Below are positions 1-5,877 of a stretch of DNA of 5,877 nt, in pieces; position 1 is the first letter of the stretch; the number at the start of each line of letters is the position of its first letter. Source of the stretch: Deltaproteobacteria bacterium (GTDB lineage Bacteria; Desulfobacterota; Desulfarculia; Desulfarculales; Desulfarculaceae). The DNA lies in NCBI GenBank assembly GCA_021815655.1, contig JAKAGJ010000170.1:1-5877 (forward strand). Reading direction: 5' to 3'. The translations under genes were made by a program, and so were the position numbers. The notes beneath the pieces are model-generated. The model saw nothing but the letters and a program-made list of their open reading frames with translations. It made no database searches and had not been told where the DNA came from.

Positions 1-6
1 TGCGGT

Positions 7-726
7 TCAATCATTTTCAGTTTGGGGCGGGGCCTGGGGGGTGTCTCCCTCCTGGGCCCGCCCGAAAGAGGACGTCCGGCCCTCGCGGGAGGGCCAGCGG
101 TCCCAAGGCGGCCGCGACCCGGCCGCCAGCGGGGCCTGGCAACCCAGACCGGTCATGACCAGGTCCATGATGGGGTCCACCAGGTCCACCAGGTTGTGCT
201 TGCGGTCCGAGAGGAGCCAGTTGGTGGACACATGGTCCACCGCGCCCATCAGGACCGAGCGGATGACGTAGGGGTCAAGGTCCGCTCGGAACTCCCCGCT
301 GGTGATCCCCTCCTCGATGATGTGGGTGATCTCCTTGAAGCCCTCGCGGATGAGGCGATAGCCCTCGGTCTTGCGGAAATTTAAGTTTCCCTTGAGGATG
401 AGCAGGTTGATCACCGCGTAGTCGGGGTTTTCCTGCCAGGTGTACAGGTACAGATAGAGGATGGCCCGCAGGCGGTTGGCCGCCCCGCGGATGAGCTGGA
501 GGTGGAAGCGGTTTTGCTCGCGCACCTTGGCCACGAAGGCCTCGGGGATGCTGAAGAGCAGCCCCTCCTTGGAGGAGAAGTATTCGTAGACGGTGCCTTC
601 CGAGACGCGGGCTTCCTTGGCGATCTCGGAAACCGTGGACTCGTGGAAGCCATTGCTGGCGAACACCCTCTCGGCGGCCTTGAGAACTTGCTCATTGCGC
701 GCCTTCATCTTGCTTTGACCGCTCAT
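7..726 (-). CDS. TetR/AcrR-family transcriptional regulator, FadR(YsiA)-like
   Basis: Probable DNA-binding repressor of the fatty-acid degradation genes upstream of it. Residues about 10-55 (numbered from the ATG at 726) form a classic TetR helix-turn-helix, with a recognition region reading VSEGTVYEYF at about 41-50 followed by the usual SSKEGLL. The remainder to about residue 197 is a helical ligand-binding domain. Its end (SGEFRADLD, then a stretch containing TNWLLSDRKHNLVDLV) closely resembles, from memory, the end of Bacillus subtilis FadR/YsiA, which is released from DNA by long-chain acyl-CoA. An acyl-CoA ligand is therefore inferred, not shown. Residues about 198-239 are a Pro/Arg/Gly-rich tail that this family normally lacks. 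Start choice: a GTG at 735 is also open, but it overlaps the GGGAG ribosome site, which sits 8 bases before the ATG at 726. It is the last gene of the run, 21 bases after the dehydrogenase stop, so it is likely co-transcribed and self-limiting. Confidence 0.93.
   Translation of the reverse strand: MSGQSKMKARNEQVLKAAERVFASNGFHESTVSEIAKEARVSEGTVYEYFSSKEGLLFSIPEAFVAKVREQNRFHLQLIRGAANRLRAILYLYLYTWQENPDYAVINLLILKGNLNFRKTEGYRLIREGFKEITHIIEEGITSGEFRADLDPYVIRSVLMGAVDHVSTNWLLSDRKHNLVDLVDPIMDLVMTGLGCQAPLAAGSRPPWDRWPSREGRTSSFGRAQEGDTPQAPPQTEND
25..63. repeat. GC-rich inverted repeat at the 3' end of the TetR gene
   Basis: Arms GGGCGGG (25-31) and CCCGCCC (57-63) are perfectly complementary. The bases between them can extend the stem imperfectly (G-run at 36-41 against CTCCCT at 45-50). 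In the sense direction of the gene it is followed by AAACTGAAAATGA, not a T-run, so a canonical terminator is not supported. An RNA-end-protecting or attenuating structure is possible. Confidence 0.4.
78..95. repeat. Perfect 7-bp inverted repeat inside the TetR gene tail
   Basis: Arms GGCCCTC (78-84) and GAGGGCC (89-95) around a 4-base loop GCGG. It lies within the codons for the regulator's extra C-terminal tail. There is no T-run after it on either strand, so it is not a standard intrinsic terminator. It could be chance in GC-rich DNA. Confidence 0.5.
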
Positions 727-734
727 GCGAGCCA

Positions 735-739
735 CTCCC
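735..739 (-). promoter_or_regulatory. Ribosome binding site of the TetR gene
   Basis: On the minus strand GGGAG lies 8 bases before the ATG at 726. The site decides the start: the alternative GTG at 735 would overlap it and has no purine-rich site of its own at a suitable distance. Confidence 0.6.
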
Positions 740-747
740 GGTTTCGT

Positions 748-2550
748 TTAGTCGGCGAACAGCCGCGCATCCAGGCGCGCGGTCAGTCCGTCACTCTCGC
801 CCAGGCGATGGGCCAGGCCCTGGGTCTTGGGCAGTTCGTAGTGGAAGAAGTAGCGCATGGTGGCCAGCTTGCCCTGATAGAAAGCCTCGTCGGACTCACC
901 CACGCCGCCGGCCAGGGCCTGGGCGGCCGCCACGCCCTGCTTCAGCCACTGCCAGGCCACGGCCACCAGGCCGAAAAGCTCCAGGTAAAGGGTGGCGTCG
1001 CAGAGGAACACCGCCACGTCGCCGGCCGCCGCCAGCTTCAACTTGGCCTGGGTGATTGCCGACAGCCGTTCCAGCGAGCCTTGCAGGCGCCGGCCATACT
1101 CCGCCAGCTCCGGCACCTGGCTGGCGGCCTGGATATCCCGCGCCAGCTCCTCGGCGAAAAGCTTTAAGCCCTGGCCGCCCTGCATGCTCACCTTGCGCCC
1201 CAAGAGGTCCATGCCCTGGATGCCGGTGGTGCCCTCGTGAATGGGGTGGATGCGCACGTCGCGGAAGTACTGCTCCGAGGAAAACTCATCGGTGTAGCCA
1301 TATCCGCCCAGTATTTGCAGACCGGCGCTGGTGGAGAGGATGCCCATCTCCGAGGGGAAGCTCTTGGCCACGGGTGTGAGCAGCTCCAGCAGCAGGTGGG
1401 AGGCCTCCTTCTGCTCGCCCTCGCCGTGGGCCTCCAGGTCGGCGTACTTGGCGCATTGCAGCAAGAGCGCCAGGGAGCCATCCACCACCGCCCGCTGGAA
1501 CAAGAGCATGCGCTTGACGTCGGCGTGCTCGATGATGGGCACCTGCGGCTGGGTGGGATCCTTGGCGGCGATGGGCCGACCCTGGGGCCTCTCCTGGGCG
1601 TATTGCAGCGAGGCGTAGTAGGCGCCCGAGGCCACGGCCGTGGCCTGCTTGCCCACGCTGATGCGCGCCTCGTTCATCATCTGGAACATGTAGGCCAGGC
1701 CCTTGTGGGGCTCGCCCACCAGCCAGCCGTGGCAGTCGCCGGCCTCGCCCATGGCCAACTGCACGATGGGGCAGCCCCGGTAGCCCAGCTTGTGAAAGAG
1801 CCCGGCGGTGTTCAGGTCGTTGGGCACAAGCTTGTCGCCCTCGGGCCTGAGCTTGGGCACCACGAAAAGGCTGATGCCCTTCACCCCGGCTGGCGCGCCC
1901 TTGATGCGCGCCAGCATGAGGTGCACAACGTTTTCCACCGCGTCGTGGTCGCCGGCGCTGATGAAGACCTTCTGGCCGCTTATCAGGTAGTGGCCCTGGT
2001 CGGTGGGCGTGGCGGTGACGGCCACGTCGGAGAGCGAGCTGCCGGCCTGGGGCTCGGTCAGGGCCATGGTGCCCTGCCAGCGGCCGGCTAGCATGTTGGG
2101 CACATAGGTCTCTTGCAGCTTTTCCTCGCCAAAGGAGAGGATGAGGTGGGCCGCGCCTGTGGTCAGCCCCAGGTAGGCCGAGGCCGAGAAGTTGGCCGAG
2201 GCGAAGGCGAATAGGCAGGCGGTATTTATCATCACCGGCAACTGCATGCCCTGGTGCTCGTAGGAGAAGGTGGCCGAGAGCCAGCCGCCCTCGCCGGCCT
2301 GCTCCAAGAGCTGGCGCACCACCGGGCGCACGCGCACCTGGCCTTCCACCAGCTCCGGCGGATTGAGGTCCAGGTCGCGAAAGGCCGGGTAGAGCAACTG
2401 ATCGCTGATGCGCAGGGCCGTGCCCAGCATCATGTCAAAGCTCTCGCGGTCGTGATCGGCGAAGAAGGGCAGTTGGCAGAGCTGCTGTGCCTGCCCCACT
2501 TCGTACAGGAGGAATTTCAGATTGCGTTCGCTCAGGTACTTGTTACCCAT
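748..2550 (-). CDS. Acyl-CoA dehydrogenase, long DmdC/FadE5-type (600 aa)
   Basis: FAD-dependent oxidation of acyl-CoA to trans-2-enoyl-CoA, the first oxidative step of beta-oxidation, with electrons normally passed to electron-transfer flavoprotein. At 600 aa it is far longer than the roughly 380-400 aa classic enzymes. It fits the subgroup with an extra N-terminal segment (residues 1-40, KYLSERNLKFLLYEV) and an extra C-terminal helical domain (about 460-600), as in DmdC, which acts on 3-methylthiopropanoyl-CoA, and mycobacterial FadE5. The first family signature is TMALTEPQAGSSLSDV at 161-176 and the second is QILGGYGYTDEF at 412-423. The catalytic base is Glu439 in HEGTTGIQ, encoded at 1234-1236. 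The ATG at 2550 is preceded by GGAG with a 7-base spacer and lies 12 bases after the FadB stop, which suggests tight co-expression. Chain-length preference cannot be read from the sequence. With FadB and an acyl-CoA ligase beside it, ordinary fatty acids are more likely than dimethylsulfoniopropionate breakdown. Confidence 0.95.
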   Translation of the reverse strand: MGNKYLSERNLKFLLYEVGQAQQLCQLPFFADHDRESFDMMLGTALRISDQLLYPAFRDLDLNPPELVEGQVRVRPVVRQLLEQAGEGGWLSATFSYEHQGMQLPVMINTACLFAFASANFSASAYLGLTTGAAHLILSFGEEKLQETYVPNMLAGRWQGTMALTEPQAGSSLSDVAVTATPTDQGHYLISGQKVFISAGDHDAVENVVHLMLARIKGAPAGVKGISLFVVPKLRPEGDKLVPNDLNTAGLFHKLGYRGCPIVQLAMGEAGDCHGWLVGEPHKGLAYMFQMMNEARISVGKQATAVASGAYYASLQYAQERPQGRPIAAKDPTQPQVPIIEHADVKRMLLFQRAVVDGSLALLLQCAKYADLEAHGEGEQKEASHLLLELLTPVAKSFPSEMGILSTSAGLQILGGYGYTDEFSSEQYFRDVRIHPIHEGTTGIQGMDLLGRKVSMQGGQGLKLFAEELARDIQAASQVPELAEYGRRLQGSLERLSAITQAKLKLAAAGDVAVFLCDATLYLELFGLVAVAWQWLKQGVAAAQALAGGVGESDEAFYQGKLATMRYFFHYELPKTQGLAHRLGESDGLTARLDARLFAD

Positions 2551-2562
2551 GTCTTCACTCCG

Positions 2563-4692
2563 CTAGTACGGGTAGAAGGTCTGGCCCTGCTGGGCCATGT
2601 TCTTGATGAGCTGGGCCGGGGCGAAACGGGGGCCGTACTTCTGCTCCAGCTCCTTGAGCTTGGCGTGGACGTTGCCCAGGCCCCACTGGTCGGCGTAACG
2701 CAGCACGCCGCCGCGGTAGGGCGGGAAGCCGGTGCCGGTTATCATGGCCAGGTCCATGTCCGCCGGCCGGTCGCAGATGCCCTCCTCAATCATCAGGGCC
2801 GCCTCGTTGATGGCGATGCCCAGCATCAGGTCGATGATCTCCCGCTGGCTGGCCTGGCGCGGGGCCAGGTTGTGGGCCTTCAGGTACTCAGCCACCACCG
2901 CCGCCACCCGGGGGTTGGGCACCGGCTGGGCGCCGCGGTAGTCGAAGTAGCCGGCGCCGGTCTTGCGGCCATAGTCGCCCAGCTGGTAGATGGCCTCGTT
3001 CAGGGGGTGGACCTCATAGCGGCCGCCCAGACGGCGGGCGAAGGTGGTGCCCACGTGGTAGTTGATGTCGATGCCCGTGAGGTCGGCCAGGGTGGCCGGG
3101 CCCATGGGCATGCCGAACTCCAGCATGGCCTCGTCGACGGCCTGGATGCTGACGCCATCAGCCCAGAGGAAAATCGCTCCCACCATGAGCGCGCCCAGTT
3201 GGCGCGAGACATAGAAGCCCGGGCCGTCGTTCACCACCACCGGCACCTTCTGGATGGCCCGGCCGAAGGCCACGCTGCTGGCCAGGGTCTGGTCGGAGGT
3301 CTGGCCGGCGCAGATGATCTCCAACAGGGGCATGCGCTCGGCCGGGTTGAAGAAGTGCAGGCCGATCATGCGGGCGGGGTCCTTGAGCACGGAGGCCATC
3401 TCGGTGATGGGCAGGGCCGAGGTGTTGGTGCCGAAGATCACGTCAGGCCGGCAGATGCCCTCCAGCTTCTTCCAGATGTCCTGCTTGACCCCCATGTCCT
3501 CCAACACCGCCTCGATCACCAGGTCCACATCGGCCAGGTCCTCCAGCTGGGTGGTGGTGCGCAGCTTGCCGGCCAGCAGAGCCGCAAGTTGGTCGGGCTT
3601 GATCTTGCCCGTCTTGAGCTTGTAGCCGAAGGTCTTTTTTATGGCCTCCACGGCCTTGGCCAGGGCCTGGTCGTTGATCTCCCAGAGCACGGCCTCGAAG
3701 CCGCCCGCCAGCAATAGGTGCACGATGCCCGAGCCCATCACGCCGCCGCCCAGCATGGCCACCTTGTGCACCTTGGCCGGCAGGGTGTCCTTGATGCGGG
3801 GCAGGCGGCCGGCGGCTCGCTGGTTTAGGAAGGTGCTGATCAGGTTCTTGGCCACCGGCGAGACCACGCAGTCGCCGAACAGATCGGCCTCGCGGGTGAT
3901 GTCGGCCAGGAAGTCCATGCTCAGGCCCTTTTCCACGGCCTCCACGATCTTGAAGGGCGCGATGTAGCCCTTGGCCTTCTTGGCCAGGCCGGCCTTGACG
4001 AAGCCGATCAGGTCGGCCTTCTCCATGACACTGGGCAGGCGGTCGAAGCGCTTGCTGGCCATGCGGGTCTTGTAGGTGAACTCGCCGCTCTGGAACTTGT
4101 CCACCGCGGCCAGGGCCACCTCCAGCAGCTTGTCGGCCGGCGCCAGCTCGTCCACCAGTCCCAAGGACCAGGCCTTCTCGGCCTTGATGAACTTGCCGCT
4201 GGTCATCATGTCCAGGGCGTCGGGCAGGCCGATGAGCCGGGGCAGGCGCTGGGTGCCGGCGCTGCCGGGGATCAGCCCCAGCTTCACCTCGGGCAGGCCC
4301 ACGCTGATGCCGGGCACGGCGACGCGGTAGTGGCAGGCCATGGCCATTTCCAGGCCACCGCCCAGGCAGTTGCCGTTGATGGCCGCGATCACCGGCTTGG
4401 GCCCCTGCTCCATGAGGTTGAACAGGCTGTGCACCCACATCAGGCGCTCCACGAAGCGCGCCTTGTCCTTCTCGGGCAGCATCTGGGTGACGTCGCCGCC
4501 GGCCACGAAGTTCTTGCCCGTGCCGGTGAGCACCAGCGCCCTGACCTGGGCCTCGCCCAGGGCGGCGCGCACGGCCTGGTCCAGCTCGCCCATGAAGTCC
4601 TGGGACATCTGGTTGACCGGAGGGTTGTCCATGCGCAGAACGGCCACGCCGTCCTTCAGTTCCACCTTGACCGTCTTGAAGTCCATCATCAT
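2563..4692 (-). CDS. fadB: FadB/FadJ-type enoyl-CoA hydratase / 3-hydroxyacyl-CoA dehydrogenase
   Basis: Multifunctional alpha subunit of beta-oxidation: it hydrates trans-2-enoyl-CoA and oxidises the L-3-hydroxyacyl-CoA with NAD+. The 709 aa length is close to E. coli FadJ (about 714) and FadB (about 729). Residues 1 to about 190 are the crotonase domain, with both catalytic glutamates: Glu115 in GGGLEMAMA and Glu135 in GLPEVKLG. Residues about 308-487 are the NAD-binding Rossmann domain, with glycine loop VAMLGGGVMGSG at 311-322. The dehydrogenase dyad is His446 (GLHFFNP) and Glu458 (MPLLEII), with Ser425 (NTSA) matching the substrate serine of human HADH. Residues about 489-709 hold two C-terminal dehydrogenase domains, the last with GTGFPPYRGG at 653-662. 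Where many homologues have GFxVNR this protein has GFYVSR, putting Ser496 at the Asn position; human HADHA has Thr there. Three consecutive ATGs begin the frame; the first is preceded by AAGGA at 9 bases. The partner thiolase is not in the window. FadB versus FadJ cannot be settled here. Confidence 0.96.
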   Translation of the reverse strand: MMMDFKTVKVELKDGVAVLRMDNPPVNQMSQDFMGELDQAVRAALGEAQVRALVLTGTGKNFVAGGDVTQMLPEKDKARFVERLMWVHSLFNLMEQGPKPVIAAINGNCLGGGLEMAMACHYRVAVPGISVGLPEVKLGLIPGSAGTQRLPRLIGLPDALDMMTSGKFIKAEKAWSLGLVDELAPADKLLEVALAAVDKFQSGEFTYKTRMASKRFDRLPSVMEKADLIGFVKAGLAKKAKGYIAPFKIVEAVEKGLSMDFLADITREADLFGDCVVSPVAKNLISTFLNQRAAGRLPRIKDTLPAKVHKVAMLGGGVMGSGIVHLLLAGGFEAVLWEINDQALAKAVEAIKKTFGYKLKTGKIKPDQLAALLAGKLRTTTQLEDLADVDLVIEAVLEDMGVKQDIWKKLEGICRPDVIFGTNTSALPITEMASVLKDPARMIGLHFFNPAERMPLLEIICAGQTSDQTLASSVAFGRAIQKVPVVVNDGPGFYVSRQLGALMVGAIFLWADGVSIQAVDEAMLEFGMPMGPATLADLTGIDINYHVGTTFARRLGGRYEVHPLNEAIYQLGDYGRKTGAGYFDYRGAQPVPNPRVAAVVAEYLKAHNLAPRQASQREIIDLMLGIAINEAALMIEEGICDRPADMDLAMITGTGFPPYRGGVLRYADQWGLGNVHAKLKELEQKYGPRFAPAQLIKNMAQQGQTFYPY

Positions 4693-4701
4693 GCCGCTCT
4701 T

Positions 4702-4706
4702 TCCTT
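4702..4706 (-). promoter_or_regulatory. Ribosome binding site of fadB
   Basis: AAGGA on the minus strand, 9 bases before the first of three tandem ATG codons (4692, 4689, 4686). The spacing allows initiation at the first ATG. The second and third would be 12 and 15 bases away, so the first is preferred, although a start one codon later would change little. Confidence 0.5.
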
Positions 4707-4734
4707 TCCGGGAGATTTTTAATAAGGGGCGCGG

Positions 4735-5877
4735 CTAGGCGTCCTGTTTTTGCTTGGCCAATTCCTCGTCCCTGAGCGCCTTGCGCAAGAGCTTGCCCAC
4801 CGCCGACTTGGGCAGCGACTGCCTGAACTCGATCAGCCGGGGGACCTTGTAGCCGGTGAGGCGCTCCCGGCAGAAGTCGATGATCTCCTGGGCGCTGGCG
4901 CTCTCGCCCGGCTTCAGGACCACGAAGGCCTTGACCGTCTCGCCGCGGTAGGGGTCGGGCACGCCCAGCGCCACCGCCTGGGAAACCTTGGGGTGCTGAA
5001 AGAGCACCTCGTCGATCTCGCGGGGGTAGATGTTGAAGCCGCCGGCGATGATCATGTCCTTCTTGCGGTCCACGATGAAGATGTAGCCGTCCTCGTCCTT
5101 GATGGCCACGTCACCGGTGTGCAGCCAGCCGTTTTGGAGCTGCTTGGCTGTCTCCTCGGGGTTGTGCCAATAGCCGCTCATGACATAGGGCGACCTGATG
5201 GCGATTTCGCCGGGGGACCCGGCGGGCACCTCCTCATGGCCGGACTCCAGGTCCACCAGCTTCACATCGGCCCCAACCAGGGGAATGCCGATACTGCCGT
5301 GCTTTTTCAGGCCGACAAAGGGATTGGCGATGCCCAGGCTGGTGGTCTCGGTCATGCCCCAGCCCTCGGAGTAGAGGATGCCCAGGTCCTCCACCTGCTC
5401 GATCAGCGACAGGGGCATGGGCCCGCCGCCGGTATTGAGCAGCTTGATCTTGCGGTCCAGCTCAAGCTCACCGGCTTTGGCGTGGTTGACGATGGCGTGG
5501 GCCAGCGTGGGCACGGCGGGGAAGTAGGTGATCTCCGGCAGGCGCTTAAGGATGCCCATGAACTGCTCGATGTCGAACTTGGGCACCAGGACCATGGTGG
5601 CGCCGGTGTATACCGCGTACTGCAGGCAGCATATCTGGCCAAAGACGTGGAACAGGGGCAGCACGGACATCACCCGGCGTCGCTCCACCGGGATCATGCG
5701 CAGCGACCCCTCGCCCCACAGGGCGCAGGCCGTGCCCGCGGAGACGTAGTTGGCGTGGGTGAGCACCGCACCCTTGGGGAAGCCGGTGGTGCCGCCGGTG
5801 AACATCATCACCGCCGGGTCCTGGCAGTGCACGGCCACCCGGGGCGGCCGCGCGGCCGGGGCGCTGTCCAGGAGCTG
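4735..5877 (-). CDS. fadD: Long-chain fatty-acid-CoA ligase (AMP-forming), N-terminus outside window
   Basis: Adenylate-forming enzyme that converts a fatty acid, ATP and CoA to acyl-CoA, AMP and pyrophosphate, feeding the cycle encoded downstream. The 380 visible residues are the C-terminal two thirds; FadD proteins usually have about 550-565, so some 170-185 are missing. The frame stays open to the window edge. The GTG at 5838 is an internal valine, because the upstream residues (QLLDSAPAARPPR) continue the normal linker before the ATP loop. Visible motifs are: phosphate-binding loop TGGTTGFPKG (5770-5799), PLFHVFG, the NTGGGPMP strand, adenine-site YSEGWGMTETT (5341-5373), the ATP-ribose aspartate in WLHTGD (about 5110-5124), the hinge region DRKKDMIIAGGFNIYPREIDE, and the C-terminal catalytic lysine in SAVGKLLRK (4792-4794). 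The motifs are complete, so an active enzyme is expected. Its substrate is inferred from the operon; medium-chain or aromatic acids cannot be excluded. It ends 42 bases before fadB. Confidence 0.93.
   Translation of the reverse strand, partial: QLLDSAPAARPPRVAVHCQDPAVMMFTGGTTGFPKGAVLTHANYVSAGTACALWGEGSLRMIPVERRRVMSVLPLFHVFGQICCLQYAVYTGATMVLVPKFDIEQFMGILKRLPEITYFPAVPTLAHAIVNHAKAGELELDRKIKLLNTGGGPMPLSLIEQVEDLGILYSEGWGMTETTSLGIANPFVGLKKHGSIGIPLVGADVKLVDLESGHEEVPAGSPGEIAIRSPYVMSGYWHNPEETAKQLQNGWLHTGDVAIKDEDGYIFIVDRKKDMIIAGGFNIYPREIDEVLFQHPKVSQAVALGVPDPYRGETVKAFVVLKPGESASAQEIIDFCRERLTGYKVPRLIEFRQSLPKSAVGKLLRKALRDEELAKQKQDA

Larger units (their letters stand above)
7..5877 (-). other. Putative fatty-acid beta-oxidation operon (partial)
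   Basis: Four same-strand genes in the order ligase, FadB, acyl-CoA dehydrogenase, TetR regulator, with 42, 12 and 21 bases between them. Each downstream gene has its own purine-rich ribosome site. No hairpin with a T-run was seen between genes. Co-transcription is inferred from spacing and shared pathway. The promoter, and probably the main operator, would lie upstream of the ligase gene, outside the window. Confidence 0.75.

Noticed and set aside
7..63. Intrinsic terminator at the end of the TetR gene
   Set aside because: A GC-rich stem is present, but on the sense strand it is followed by AAACTGAAAATGA rather than a T-run, and only 6 bases follow the stop codon in the window.
160..200. 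Repeated GGTCCACC-like words near the end of the TetR gene
   Set aside because: They are explained by repeated Val-Asp-Leu and similar codons in the protein stretch NLVDLVDPIMDLV and show no regular spacing.
1237..2091. Plus-strand open frame (284 codons) antisense to the acyl-CoA dehydrogenase gene
   Set aside because: Same compositional artefact: rich in His, Gly, Leu and Val, with no domain and no convincing ribosome site. The opposite strand encodes conserved catalytic motifs.
2254..3717. Long plus-strand open frame (487 codons) antisense to fadB and the acyl-CoA dehydrogenase gene
   Set aside because: It spans two well-supported genes and their junction, its product is an unstructured-looking run of His, Gly, Leu, Val and Ala with no recognisable domain, and such frames are expected opposite GC-rich genes.
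3443..4438. Minus-strand open frame (331 codons) overlapping fadB in another frame
   Set aside because: The product is dominated by Arg, Gly, Pro and Gln, a typical out-of-frame reading of GC-rich coding DNA; the fadB frame is intact across it.
4715..4761. Internal promoter for fadB using the AT-rich block as a -10 element
   Set aside because: TATTAA on the minus strand is -10-like, but at 17 bases upstream the sequence is ACAGGA, not a -35 match, and no better -35 is at an acceptable distance.
4735..5838. Ligase gene beginning at the GTG at 5838
   Set aside because: The frame continues open to the window edge, and the upstream residues match the linker that precedes the ATP loop in full-length enzymes. 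A start here would lack the whole N-terminal part of the adenylation domain.

Overview
The window holds part of one fatty-acid beta-oxidation operon. All four genes lie on the minus strand, so transcription runs from high to low coordinates: acyl-CoA synthetase (entering from beyond position 5877), FadB-type multifunctional hydratase/dehydrogenase, a long (600 aa) acyl-CoA dehydrogenase, and a TetR-family regulator that stops 6 bases before the window's left edge. The gaps between genes are 42, 12 and 21 bases. I see no terminator or convincing promoter between them, so one polycistronic message is the simplest reading.

How the genes work together: the synthetase (4735-5877, N-terminus cut off) activates a fatty acid to acyl-CoA using ATP. 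The FAD-dependent dehydrogenase (748-2550) makes the trans-2-enoyl-CoA. The FadB-type protein (2563-4692) hydrates it and oxidises the 3-hydroxyacyl-CoA with NAD+. A thiolase (FadA) and the electron-transfer flavoprotein are needed to complete the cycle, and neither is in the window. The TetR protein (7-726) resembles the acyl-CoA-responsive FadR/YsiA repressors of Gram-positive bacteria in its ligand-binding half, so it probably represses this operon until acyl-CoA accumulates.

Organism: the DNA is strongly GC-rich, with coding packed on one strand and long antisense shadow frames. The combination of a DmdC/FadE5-type dehydrogenase, FadB, FadD and a TetR regulator fits a fatty-acid-degrading proteobacterium or a Desulfobacterota-like (former deltaproteobacterial) organism. 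That placement is an impression from the proteins, not a demonstrated assignment.

There are no RNA genes, mobile elements, CRISPR arrays or gene-free stretches over 300 bases. The window is mostly ordinary metabolism. The items worth a second look are the proline-rich C-terminal tail of the regulator, encoded by DNA with two GC-rich hairpins, and a Ser at a usually conserved Asn in the dehydrogenase domain of FadB. I did not find an undescribed system.
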